Assembly: GCF_020181035.1 (NCBI RefSeq) | Contig: NZ_JAIQYY010000016.1 | Coordinates: 141,008-205,007, forward strand | From: Streptomyces sp. CoH27 | Lineage (GTDB): Bacteria; Actinomycetota; Actinomycetes; Streptomycetales; Streptomycetaceae | Length of the DNA stretch: 64,000 bases | Direction: 5' to 3' | Made by a program: the position numbers and the translations under genes | Notes under the pieces: model-generated | Databases searched by the model: none | Seen by the model: the letters and a program-made list of their open reading frames with translations, nothing else | Told to the model about the DNA's origin: nothing | In this document: in pieces, positions 15,327 through 23,475 of the stretch | Layout of the letters: every line of letters begins with the position of its first letter | Position numbering within the stretch: position 1 is the first letter of the stretch

Positions 15327-16150
15327 GGCACTTCCTCCAACATCCGCAGGATGAACTTCCGCGACTCGGCCGGGTTCAACGCCTGGTCGCGCATCGCATC
15401 GTACGCACGTTGCAGCTTCTCAACTGCGGCGTTTTCTTCGATCAGTTCGCCTCGGTGCGCGTTCTCCGTGTACGCCACCGTAGTGCCGTCCGTCAGCCGA
15501 AGGAACATGACGGCGGTACTGACCAAGCCATGCATACCGGCGCTGTTCGGCAGCACCTGCAACGTGATGTTCGGGCGCTCCGACGCCTCCAGGAGATACT
15601 CCAACTGCTCCCGCCACGCACCCGCGTCACGCAGCGGCGTGCGCAGCACCGTCTCGGCGATGAGCGCGCGGAAGGGCGGCGCGTTTTTGCCCTCCAGCAG
15701 CATCCGCCGGCCGCTGCGAGCCGCCACCTGCTGGTCCAGTTCCTCGTCCTTGTAGCCACCGAGGGTGAGCACCTCGCGTGCGTAGGCATCCGTCTGCAAC
15801 AGGCCCGGAAGGATGCTCACCCCGAAGTGCCAGAGACTCATCGCCTCCGCTTCCAGCATCATGTACCGCCTGTACTGCTGCTTGAACTGCGCCGGATCCC
15901 CCAGCGCCATCTCCCACATCGCCAGCAACAACCCAGGCGTGCCATAGAACTGATCCAGCGCCTCCGCCACCTCCGGGCTCCCCAGCGTCTCCCCGCTCTC
16001 CAGCTTCGCGAAGAGCGACGGATCCCAGCCCACCGCCTCCGCCAGCGCCCGCAGGCTCAAGCCCCGTGCCGTGCGCAGCCGGCGGAGCTCCTCCGCGTAA
16101 CGCCGCCTGGGCTCCTGGCTGCGGCCGGTGACCACCCTTCGCGCCGGCAT
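15308..16150 (-). CDS. XRE-family regulator with DUF5753-type C terminus
   Basis: 280 residues. The helix-turn-helix lies near residues 18-70 (ELRRLRTARGLSLRALAEAV, WDPSLFAKLESGE). The C-terminal two thirds match DUF5753 (SILPGLLQTDAYAREVL and ERPNITLQVLPNSAGMHG). The ATG at 16150 gives the normal N terminus; the frame is open beyond it but unrelated. It overlaps the DUF397 gene. Such pairs are abundant in Streptomyces and often affect differentiation or antibiotic production; its targets are unknown. Confidence 0.94.
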   Translation of the reverse strand: MPARRVVTGRSQEPRRRYAEELRRLRTARGLSLRALAEAVGWDPSLFAKLESGETLGSPEVAEALDQFYGTPGLLLAMWEMALGDPAQFKQQYRRYMMLEAEAMSLWHFGVSILPGLLQTDAYAREVLTLGGYKDEELDQQVAARSGRRMLLEGKNAPPFRALIAETVLRTPLRDAGAWREQLEYLLEASERPNITLQVLPNSAGMHGLVSTAVMFLRLTDGTTVAYTENAHRGELIEENAAVEKLQRAYDAMRDQALNPAESRKFILRMLEEVPCDPST

Positions 16151-16212
16151 GGCACACCCCCGAAACTCACGTGTAGCGATATGAACACGCAGCGTATCGA
16201 ACGGGATCATGA

Positions 16213-17082
16213 TCAGCGTGCCGTTTCCGTCCAGAAGGAGTGGAGCAGGTGGGCGAGGGAGCGGCAGAAGGCCGGGGTCTGGCCGGTGACGTACGGGATC
16301 GTTTCCGCGAGGTCGAGGCCGCACAGCCGGGCGAGCACCACGACGTCCATCTGGTCGAGGGGCAGGCGGGCGATGGCGTCGAAGAGGTCCACCAGGTCGG
16401 GCAGGACGACGAAGTGGCCCGGGACGCTCTCGTGGACCTCGCCGGTGGAGAAGACGGCGGGCCGCAGGTCCGGGTGACCGTCGCGGCGGGCGGCGCCGGC
16501 CAGGACGCGGGCGCGCAGCAGACGCCAGGCGTGGCGGCGGAGGTTCTCCTCGCCGGTCGCGGTCCCCCAGGACAGCCAGAGCACGTCGAAGGTCTCGGCG
16601 ACCGCGCTGCGGGCGCGGTCGTCGGTCTGGAGGAACGCGCGCGCGTAGGAGGCGTAGGCGGCGCGCACGCTCTCGGTGAAGGCCTGGTAGGGCAGGGGCG
16701 GGGTCTCCGGCTCGCAGGCGACCTGCTGGAGGCACTGCCGGATCCATCCGGGGTCCTTGCCCGCTTCGCGCGCCGCCGCGCTCCACAGGCGCCGCATCGG
16801 CTGAACCGGCAGGCCGAGCGTGCGAATCACGCTGAAGGTGATCTCCCAGGCGGGGTAGTAGCCGTTGCCGCGCAGGAGTTCGCTGATCCGTGTCTTGGAG
16901 AAGCCGGAGCGGTCCGCGACGTCGTCCAGGGTCAGACCGCGGGAGAAGACGGCGTCGCGCACCGGCTCCAGCCACGCCCGGTGCGTGCGGCCGGCGGTCT
17001 CGGAGATGGGGCCCGGCTTGCGGCCCCGCCGGCCGGCGGTCCGCCCCGCGGGCGGCTGTTCGGTACGGGTCGCCCGGGTCAT
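16213..17082 (-). CDS. XRE-type HTH fused to ECF-sigma-like regions 2 and 4
   Basis: 289 residues. Residues about 43-92 form a helix-turn-helix (SRGLTLDDVADRSGFSKTR). Residues about 132-192 resemble sigma-70 region 2 of ECF factors: AYASYARAFLQTDD, VAETFDVLWLSWG, ENLRRHAWRLLRARV. Residues about 228-285 resemble region 4: DLFDAIARLPLDQMDVVVLA then GLDLAETIPYVTGQTPAFCR. The layout suggests a one-protein regulator combining a DNA-binding head with a sigma-like body. The ATG overlaps the stop of a small membrane-protein gene (ATGA), hinting at an anti-sigma-like partner. The sigma assignment rests on visual similarity and could be remote. Confidence 0.75.
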   Translation of the reverse strand: MTRATRTEQPPAGRTAGRRGRKPGPISETAGRTHRAWLEPVRDAVFSRGLTLDDVADRSGFSKTRISELLRGNGYYPAWEITFSVIRTLGLPVQPMRRLWSAAAREAGKDPGWIRQCLQQVACEPETPPLPYQAFTESVRAAYASYARAFLQTDDRARSAVAETFDVLWLSWGTATGEENLRRHAWRLLRARVLAGAARRDGHPDLRPAVFSTGEVHESVPGHFVVLPDLVDLFDAIARLPLDQMDVVVLARLCGLDLAETIPYVTGQTPAFCRSLAHLLHSFWTETAR

Positions 17083-17327
17083 CGGGGCGGCTCCGTACCG
17101 TCGCCGGCGGCGGGGTCGGGGCCGCCGGGCGTGTGGGATCCGCCGGTCCCGGCGGGCGTACGCGAGCCCTCGGGGCCGGTCAGGGCCTGGACGATCTGCT
17201 GCACGAGCAGGCCCAGGGACGGGAGCAGGGTGGCCACGGCGGCGACCTGTCCCAGCACGGCCATCACCGTGCTCCATGCGAGGACCGTCACCAGGACGGC
17301 GACGGTCACCACCTTCTTACTCGACAT
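17079..17327 (-). CDS. Small single-pass membrane protein
   Basis: 82 residues. A short basic start (MSSKK) is followed by a hydrophobic segment (VVTVAVLVTVLAWSTVMAVL), a second amphipathic/hydrophobic stretch and a Gly/Pro/Thr-rich polar tail. No family recognised. It is the first gene of a two-gene operon, overlapping the XRE/sigma-like gene by four bases, so a regulatory partnership is plausible but inferred only from position. Confidence 0.7.
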   Translation of the reverse strand: MSSKKVVTVAVLVTVLAWSTVMAVLGQVAAVATLLPSLGLLVQQIVQALTGPEGSRTPAGTGGSHTPGGPDPAAGDGTEPPR

Positions 17328-17714
17328 CACACATCGATTCCGTGAGCAGAACAGAGTCCAACTGCCCACCTGAAGAGCATTGTTGAGGCTCCATGAGGAG
17401 GGGGAGGTCAGGATGACCCGGCTATGGCCCACCACGCCACGTGATCGGAGGGTTACGGAACAATGCCGCGAAAGAGCCGGGCCTCGCTACCTCGCGCCAC
17501 CCGGTGCGCGGGGCGCAAACCGCCTGTGATGCAACTCATTGAGGAGCAAAGCCGCTTCTGGGTACGACGGGCCCGCTCGGGTGCCGCGTACCGCTGCCGG
17601 TGTGATGTCCGCCCATTGAGACGTGACGCGCGTTACTAACCAGTCACACAGCGGCTCCAGAGCGCTATGGTCCGCCGGAGAAGCAGACTTGGAGCGCTTT
17701 CAAGGGAGTCGTCA
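17328..17714. other. Divergent intergenic region (387 bp)
   Basis: No gene is supported here. It carries the leaders of the small membrane-protein operon (left) and the hydroxyacyl-CoA dehydrogenase gene (right), with one operator-like inverted repeat annotated separately. No hairpin terminator is evident. Confidence 0.6.
17632..17647. promoter_or_regulatory. Operator-like inverted repeat upstream of hbd
   Basis: GTTACT-aacc-AGTCAC is an inverted repeat with one mismatch, 68 bases before the hbd start. The 14 bases 17631-17644 differ at one position from 55972-55985, where the repeat is perfect. The shape suits a TetR-type regulator. Confidence 0.4.
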
Positions 17715-18563
17715 GTGGCACGGAAGCTCGCCGTCATCGGAGCCGGTCTCATGGGATCCGGCATCGCTCAGGTCGCCGCGCAGGCGGGCTGGGACGTCGT
17801 CATGCGCGATGTCACCGACGAGGCACTGAAGCGTGGCACCGACGGCATCAAGGCCTCGTACGACAAGTTCGTGAGCAAGGGGAAGCTGGCGGCGGCGGAC
17901 GCCGAGGCCGCCCTCGGTCGCATCACCCCGACCACCGAGCTGGACGCCGCCGCCGACGCCGACATCGTCGTCGAGGCCGTCTTCGAGAAGCTGGAGGTCA
18001 AGCACGAGATCTTCCGCGCGCTCGACAAGATCGTGCGCCCGGAGGCCGTGCTCGCCTCCAACACCTCCGCCATCCCGATCACCAAGATCGCGGCGGCCAC
18101 CGAGCACCCCGAGCGCGTCGTCGGCGTCCACTTCTTCTCGCCGGTGCCGATGATGCAGCTCGTCGAGCTGGTCCGCGGGTACAAGACCAGCGACGAAACC
18201 CTCGCCACCGCGCGGGAGTTCGCCGAGTCCGTCGGCAAGACCTGCATCGTCGTCAACCGGGACGTCGCCGGGTTCGTCACCACCCGGCTCATCTCCGCGC
18301 TCGTCGTCGAGGCCACCAAGCTCTACGAGTCCGGGGTCGCGACGGCCGAGGACATCGACCTCGCCTGCAAGCTGGGCTTCGGCCACGCCATGGGCCCGCT
18401 CGCCACCGCCGACCTCACCGGCGTCGACATCCTGCTGCACGCCACCGGCAACATCTACACGGAGTCCCAGGACGAGAAGTTCGCCCCGCCGGAGCTGATG
18501 CGCCGGATGGTGGATGCCGGTGACATCGGCCGCAAGAGCGGGCAGGGCTTCTACAAGTACTGA
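17715..18563 (+). CDS. hbd: 3-hydroxybutyryl-CoA dehydrogenase
   Basis: 282 residues, full length. It oxidises or reduces 3-hydroxyacyl-CoA with NAD(P). The Rossmann loop is GAGLMGSGIAQ at the N terminus, the substrate loop is SNTSAIPITKI, and the catalytic dyad is His139 (GVHFFSPVP) and Glu151 (QLVE). The C-terminal dimer domain ends in RKSGQGFYKY. The GTG at 17715 is chosen because AAGGGA lies at 17702-17707. Being single-domain rather than fused to a hydratase, it suits acetoacetyl-CoA/hydroxybutyryl-CoA conversion feeding butyryl- and ethylmalonyl-CoA routes. The thiolase at 42.7 kb would supply its substrate. Confidence 0.95.
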   Translation: MARKLAVIGAGLMGSGIAQVAAQAGWDVVMRDVTDEALKRGTDGIKASYDKFVSKGKLAAADAEAALGRITPTTELDAAADADIVVEAVFEKLEVKHEIFRALDKIVRPEAVLASNTSAIPITKIAAATEHPERVVGVHFFSPVPMMQLVELVRGYKTSDETLATAREFAESVGKTCIVVNRDVAGFVTTRLISALVVEATKLYESGVATAEDIDLACKLGFGHAMGPLATADLTGVDILLHATGNIYTESQDEKFAPPELMRRMVDAGDIGRKSGQGFYKY

Positions 18564-18592
18564 GCACCCTCTGTACGGAAATCCGCCGGAAC

Positions 18593-18623
18593 TCACCCCC
18601 GGGAGTATCACTCCCCGGGGTGA
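18593..18623 (+). terminator. Hairpin after hbd
   Basis: TCACCCCCGGGAGT (18593-18606) and ACTCCCCGGGGTGA (18610-18623) pair over 14 positions with one mismatch around a 3-base loop, 30 bases after the hbd stop. No strong U-tract follows. Confidence 0.6.
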
Positions 18624-18714
18624 ATTCGGTATCGGTTCGCTTACAAGCAGCAACCGCACCGCCACTCGCACAGTCAACAACGAGTACGCCAACCGCACTC
18701 AACGGGGAGCGCAT

Positions 18715-19038
18715 ATGCACATCAGGGGCGACCATGCCGAGCTGGTCGTCGGGGGCCGCCTCGACGTCCGCAGCGCGGCGGACGCCCGTACGGCCCTGCA
18801 CTCGGCAGTCGATCACGGCGTCGGCGACCTGGTGCTCGACCTGTCCGAACTGGACTCCTGGGACGCCACCGGACTCGGGGTGATCATGGGTGCCCATCGG
18901 CGGGCCGGCCGCTGCGGGCGCCGTCTGGTGCTGCGCGGTGTCCCGCCGCAGATGCAGCGCCTGCTGGTGGCCACCCGGCTGCACCGCATCCTGGCCATCG
19001 AGGGGGGCATCGGACTGGAGTCACTGCCCCGCGTGTGA
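18715..19038 (+). CDS. STAS-domain anti-sigma factor antagonist-like protein
   Basis: 107 residues, a single STAS domain. Such proteins normally bind an anti-sigma factor unless phosphorylated on the serine in DSSGLG. Here the loop reads WDATGLGVIMG: Asp50, Ala51, Thr52. The acceptor position is alanine, leaving the neighbouring Thr as the only possible site. GGGGAG (18704-18709) supports the ATG at 18715. No anti-sigma kinase gene is adjacent. The protein may be a constitutively active antagonist or use the fold for something else. Confidence 0.9.
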   Translation: MHIRGDHAELVVGGRLDVRSAADARTALHSAVDHGVGDLVLDLSELDSWDATGLGVIMGAHRRAGRCGRRLVLRGVPPQMQRLLVATRLHRILAIEGGIGLESLPRV

Positions 19039-19306
19039 ACTGCCCCGCGTGTGATCCGCCGTGCGGGCGGGATCCGTGCGCAGGGCGGGACAGGCCAAGG
19101 GCAATCCACACCGGACCGTGACGTCTCGGGCCGCACGGCACCCCACCCTGTCGGAGATACTGAGCCAAGGTTTAGGGTTCGGTCGCCCGCTGCCTCGCAA
19201 CCCTCGACCGAGCGGGCCCGGACCAGAAGCGACAGCGCGTGTGCGACAAGGCCGGGGGAGGGGCCTTCAGTCACGGGCACACGACGCTTTTGGGGGGCTT
19301 GAACCC

Positions 19307-21958
19307 ATGGAACCCAGGGAACCCATCGACCCGATCGATCAGGGACCCGAAGGGCACGGCCACACGTCCGGCCGCCGCCCGCCCCGGGAATCCCTCACCT
19401 CCGACTTCGGCCCGGGCGCGCCCGCGCTCGCCCGCACGGCGCGGCTCGTCGCCGGTGATCTGCTGCTCACCGTCAACCCGGTCGACGGCAGCGAGATAGA
19501 GCCCTGCCCGCCGGCCGAGCGGCCCGGCGGTCCCCGTAAGCGGACGGCCGCCGAGCGCGCCGAGACCGAGCGGGCCGCCAGGCCTCCCGCGCCGGCCGGC
19601 CCCGCCCAGCCCGCGCCGTCCCTGCTGGAGCGCCAGGACGAACGCGAGCGCCTGGTCCGGCTGCTGGCCCGGGGCCGCTCCGTACGGCTCACCGGCCCCG
19701 GCGGCTCCGGCCGCACCGCCCTGCTCGACCTGGTCGCCGAGGACTGCGAGGACCTCGCCCCCGACGGCGTGGTCCGGCTCTCCGGCTTCCACCGCACCGC
19801 CGGCGACCTGCTGCACGACCTCTTCCACGCCGTCTACGACGCCCCCGGCCACCGCCCCGCACGGGAGGAGCTGCACGCGCTCGTCGCCGAGATCGGCGCG
19901 GTCGTCGTCCTGGACGACATCGAGTTCGGCGGCGCCGCCCTGGACGAACTCCTCGACGTCGCCCGCGAGTGCGCGTTCCTGATCGGCGCCACTCCCGAGG
20001 TGCCCGCGCCGGCCGCCCAGTCCGCCGTCGAGGAGGTCTTCCTCGGCGGCCTCGACCGGGCCGGCGGCGTGGAGATCCTGGAGCGGACCGTCGGCCGCGT
20101 CCTCACCGAGGAGGAGGCCAACTGGGCGGGCGACCTGTGGTTCGAGTCCGAGGGCCTGCCCCTGCGCTTCGTCCAGGCCGGCGCCCTGCTCCGGCAGCGC
20201 GACGAGCTGCGGGCCGGCGCGGGCGCCGTGGACGAGTACGGCGTCTTCGAGGACGTACCCCCGCCGGTGGAGATCCCCCTGGTGCCGGAGGACGACGTCC
20301 CCCTGCCGTCCCTCGGCGAGGCCGCCGCGCCCGCCCCGCTGCTCGCCTCCCGGCTCAGCGCCTCCGCCCGTGCCACCCTGCGCTTCGCGGTCGCCCTCGG
20401 CGGTGAGGTGCCGCACCAGGCGCATCTGCCGGCGCTGGTCGGTGACACCCACGCCGACGCCGCGCTCGGCGAGCTGGCGGGCTGCGGGCTGGTCTCGCCG
20501 GTCGGCTCCCGCTACCGGCTCGCGACCGGGGTGCAGACCCAGCTGGAGGCCGCCGGGTACGCCGACGACGCCCCGGCCCAGGCGCGCGCCGCGGCCGAGC
20601 ACTACGCCTGGTGGTCCGGGCACCCCTCGGTGACCCCCGAGCGGGTGAGCGCGGAGGCGGACGCGGTGCTGGCCGCGCTGGCCGCCGTGGTCCCGCAGAC
20701 GTCGGTTCCGGCTGACGGCGAGGAGAGCATCGCCGTACGACTGGCCCGTACGGCCGCGCCCGCCTTCGCCGCGGGACTCCACTGGGGTGCGTGGGAGCGT
20801 GCGCTGCGCTCCGGCGCGGAGGCCTCCCGGCAGACCGGCGAGGTCCACGAACAGGCATATTTCCACCACGAGTTGGGTGTCCTGGCGCTGTGCACCGACC
20901 AGCTGGACCGGGCCCGCGCGGAGCTGGAGGCGTCCATCGGGCTGCGCGGGGCGCTCGCCGACAAGCGGGGCACCGTCGCCGGGCGCCGGGCGCTCGCGCT
21001 GGTCGCCGACCGCTCCGGCGAGCTGCCCGGGGTCACAGTGACGGCGGGGGAGGAGCTGCCGGAGATACGGCACGAGGAGTCGGCCCCGCCGCCGTACGCT
21101 CCGCTGGGCGAGGCACTGGTGACCCAGCGGATCCCGGCCGCCGCGGCGCAGGGCGGCGGCATCCGCCGGCTGGCCCGCCGCAACATGGTGGCGGCCGGTT
21201 CGGGGGCGCTGCTGGCGGCCGTCCTCGGCACGGTGGTGACGCTGGGCATGACGTCCCACGAGAACGACGGCAAGAACCCCGCCGGCAAGGTCGACGTCAA
21301 CCCCTCGGTCAGCCAGGGCACGGGCGACGGCACCCTGGGCGCGGACCCGAACCAGAGCACCGGCGGCACGACGGGCGGGGCGACCGGCCGGCCGAGGGCC
21401 GGGGGCACGGGCGGCACGCCGGGCGGCTCGACCCCGTCGACGGACCCGGCACGCCCGTCGGAGAGCATCAGCCCGACCGGCTCCGGCACGACGTCGCCCT
21501 CGCCGACCAAGCCCTCGGGGTCGTCCGGTTCGAGCGGCGGCTCGACGGGTGGCAGCGGTACGGGCGGGAGCACCGGCGGTACCTCGACGGGTGGCTCGAC
21601 CGGCGGCACCGGCACGACCGGGGGCACCGGCGGTACCTCGACGGGCGGGGGCACAGGCTCCACCGGCGGCTCCACGACGACCGGCGGAGGGAGCTCGACC
21701 GGCGGCACCGGCACGACCGGGGGCACCGGGGGTACCTCGACGGGCGGGGGCACAGGCTCCACCGGCGGCTCCACGACGACCGGCGGAGGGAGCTCGACCG
21801 GCGGCACCGGCACGACCGGGGGCACCGGCGGTACCTCGACGGGCGGCTCCACCGGCAGCACCGGCACGGGGGGCTCCACGGGCACGACGGCCGGCACCGC
21901 GACGAGCAGCGCACCGGCTTCCCAGAGCGCGCCGCAGTCCTCTCCCACAGTGGCCTGA
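19307..21958 (+). CDS. Membrane-anchored P-loop protein with Gly/Thr/Ser repeat tail
   Basis: 883 residues. The cytoplasmic part has an altered Walker A, GPGGSGRT (residues 130-137), with Arg in place of the invariant Lys, and a Walker B-like VVVLDDIEF. A helical region near residues 470-600 may be TPR-like (HELGVLALCTDQLDRARAEL). One membrane helix (about 626-650) is followed by about 230 low-complexity residues, presumably outside the cell, built partly of 33-residue repeats. The ATG at 19307 (MEPREP) is chosen because sequence before it looks like leader. It resembles STAND-type signalling ATPases, but function is unknown. It lies next to the STAS gene in the conserved Streptomyces order. 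Confidence 0.85.
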   Translation: MEPREPIDPIDQGPEGHGHTSGRRPPRESLTSDFGPGAPALARTARLVAGDLLLTVNPVDGSEIEPCPPAERPGGPRKRTAAERAETERAARPPAPAGPAQPAPSLLERQDERERLVRLLARGRSVRLTGPGGSGRTALLDLVAEDCEDLAPDGVVRLSGFHRTAGDLLHDLFHAVYDAPGHRPAREELHALVAEIGAVVVLDDIEFGGAALDELLDVARECAFLIGATPEVPAPAAQSAVEEVFLGGLDRAGGVEILERTVGRVLTEEEANWAGDLWFESEGLPLRFVQAGALLRQRDELRAGAGAVDEYGVFEDVPPPVEIPLVPEDDVPLPSLGEAAAPAPLLASRLSASARATLRFAVALGGEVPHQAHLPALVGDTHADAALGELAGCGLVSPVGSRYRLATGVQTQLEAAGYADDAPAQARAAAEHYAWWSGHPSVTPERVSAEADAVLAALAAVVPQTSVPADGEESIAVRLARTAAPAFAAGLHWGAWERALRSGAEASRQTGEVHEQAYFHHELGVLALCTDQLDRARAELEASIGLRGALADKRGTVAGRRALALVADRSGELPGVTVTAGEELPEIRHEESAPPPYAPLGEALVTQRIPAAAAQGGGIRRLARRNMVAAGSGALLAAVLGTVVTLGMTSHENDGKNPAGKVDVNPSVSQGTGDGTLGADPNQSTGGTTGGATGRPRAGGTGGTPGGSTPSTDPARPSESISPTGSGTTSPSPTKPSGSSGSSGGSTGGSGTGGSTGGTSTGGSTGGTGTTGGTGGTSTGGGTGSTGGSTTTGGGSSTGGTGTTGGTGGTSTGGGTGSTGGSTTTGGGSSTGGTGTTGGTGGTSTGGSTGSTGTGGSTGTTAGTATSSAPASQSAPQSSPTVA
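21602..21860 (+). repeat. 99-bp in-frame minisatellite
   Basis: Units of 99 bases (33 codons) begin at 21602, 21701 and 21800 with GGCGGCACCGGCACGACCGG. The first two are almost identical, and the third is shortened and runs into diverged copies. They encode GGTGTTGGTGGTSTGG-type sequence in the extracellular tail of the P-loop protein. The unit is a multiple of three, so changes in copy number keep the frame. Confidence 0.85.
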
Positions 21959-22015
21959 CGCTCCTCCGCCGCCCGCCTTCGTCCGAACGAAGGGGGCGGC
22001 GGAGGACACGACCCG

Positions 22016-22687
22016 CTAGAAGAGGCGGAGCTTGTCGTCCTCGATGCCCCGCAGCGCGTTGTAGTCCAGGATCTGGCAGTCGATGCCGCGGTCGGTGGCG
22101 AGGACGCGGGCCTGGGGCTTGATCTCCTGGGCGGCGAAGACGCCACGGACCGGGGCGAGGTGGGGGTCGCGGTTCAACAGGTCGAGGTAGCGGGTGAGTT
22201 GCTCCACGCCGTCGATCTCGCCCCGGCGCTTGATCTCCACCGCCACCGTCTGGCCGTCCGCGTCCCGGCACAGGATGTCCACCGGGCCGATGGCCGTCAT
22301 GTACTCGCGGCGGATCAGCGTGTAGCCCTCGCCGAGCGTCTCGATGCGGTCGGCGAGCAGCTCCTGCAAGTGTGCTTCCACGCCGTCCTTGATCAGACCC
22401 GGATCCACGCCGAGTTCGTGCGAGGAGTCGTGGAGGATCTCCTCCATCGTGATGATCAGTTTCTCGCCCGCTTTGTTGACGACCGTCCAGACGCCCTCGT
22501 CCTCGTCGCTGCCTTCCTTCAGTGTGCAGGGCGGCGACATCCAGTTGAGGGGCTTGTAGGCCCGGTCGTCCGCGTGGATGGAGACGCTGCCGTCCGCCTT
22601 GACCAGGATCAGGCGGGGTGCCGAGGGCAGGTGGGCGGTGAGCCGGCCGGCGTAGTCGACCGAGCATCGGGCAATGACGAGACGCAT
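22016..22687 (-). CDS. nucS: Mismatch-specific endonuclease NucS
   Basis: 223 residues. NucS cuts both strands at mismatches and provides the non-canonical mismatch repair of actinobacteria lacking MutS/MutL. The N-terminal DNA-binding domain (MRLVIARCSVDYAGRL) is followed by the nuclease domain with Asp137 (GPVDILC), Glu151 and Lys153 (VAVEIKRRGE). The C terminus ends KLRLF, matching the short motif by which NucS binds the sliding clamp. The start MRLV agrees with known orthologues; an in-frame start three codons earlier is less likely. Confidence 0.96.
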   Translation of the reverse strand: MRLVIARCSVDYAGRLTAHLPSAPRLILVKADGSVSIHADDRAYKPLNWMSPPCTLKEGSDEDEGVWTVVNKAGEKLIITMEEILHDSSHELGVDPGLIKDGVEAHLQELLADRIETLGEGYTLIRREYMTAIGPVDILCRDADGQTVAVEIKRRGEIDGVEQLTRYLDLLNRDPHLAPVRGVFAAQEIKPQARVLATDRGIDCQILDYNALRGIEDDKLRLF

Positions 22688-22976
22688 GGTCGGCAACGCT
22701 ACTCGACGCGCGCCGGTGCATGCGATGCGCCCGTCCTGCTCCCTGTGTATCGCCCCAATTGTCCCTGGAAACTCTTGTTCATCCCTGGTCGATCCATGGC
22801 CGATTGTGTTTCAGAGCGGACCGTTCCATATACGCATTCTGCTGGTGTGGTCACCGACGGTTGCCTACCGTAGGGAACGTGAGGTCGCGGCGTATGTACT
22901 GAGCGTGTTCGACATCGCGAACTCCCTTACCTGTCCGGCAACCCCTGCTCCCCGCGGGGGTGCGAGAGGAGAACCC

Positions 22977-23369
22977 ATGTCGCTCGACGTCTCACCGGCC
23001 CTACTCGAACAGGCCGAGCGAGGCGAGGTCGACGAAGCTGAATTCGTCGACTGCGTCCGGACCTCCCTGCCTTACGCATGGGAGATGATCAGCTCCCTGG
23101 TGGCGCGGCTGAAGGTCGACGGCGGTCCGTTCGCCGACAACCTGACGCCCCCGCCGGACGAGCAGGCACGCGGTCAGCTGTTGCGTGCGCTCGCGAGTGA
23201 CGCCATTCGCGGCGCGCTGCAGCGGCACTTCGGTGTGCGTCTCGCCTTCCAGAACTGCCACCGGGTCGCGGTGTTCCCGCTGGACCCGGCCGCGGACGAG
23301 ACGCTGGCCCGCTTCACGTCGGTGCGCAGCCAGTTGCTGAACCAGTCGCCGGAGCTTCGGGACTGCTGA
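22977..23369 (+). CDS. SCO5389-family conserved protein
   Basis: 130 residues, an acidic soluble protein (MSLDVSPALLEQAERGEVDE) found next to nucS in streptomycetes. No catalytic motif is obvious; a conserved-looking patch is RHFGVRLAFQNCHRVAVFPL. GAGAGGAGA precedes the ATG at 22977. The 289 bases upstream, shared with the divergent nucS, hold no other supported gene. Confidence 0.88.
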   Translation: MSLDVSPALLEQAERGEVDEAEFVDCVRTSLPYAWEMISSLVARLKVDGGPFADNLTPPPDEQARGQLLRALASDAIRGALQRHFGVRLAFQNCHRVAVFPLDPAADETLARFTSVRSQLLNQSPELRDC

Positions 23370-23437
23370 CCCTACGGGAGCAAGTGAGGCGCTTGCTTGC
23401 CGCTCCACTCGCGGGAGGTGCATTCAGTGCTGGGGCG

Positions 23438-23459
23438 GCAAGCCCCCCAGGTGGCTTGC
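23438..23459. terminator. Hairpin between convergent genes
   Basis: GCAAGCC (23438-23444) and GGCTTGC (23453-23459) form a 7-bp stem with an 8-base loop between the SCO5389-type gene and the convergent oxidoreductase gene. Confidence 0.5.
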
Positions 23460-23475
23460 GCGCGGGCCGGCCGGG

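Noticed and set aside
21602..21860. Regular repeats that could suggest a CRISPR array
   Set aside because: The units are directly abutting, in frame inside a gene and code for a Gly/Thr-rich tail; there are no unique spacers and no cas genes.
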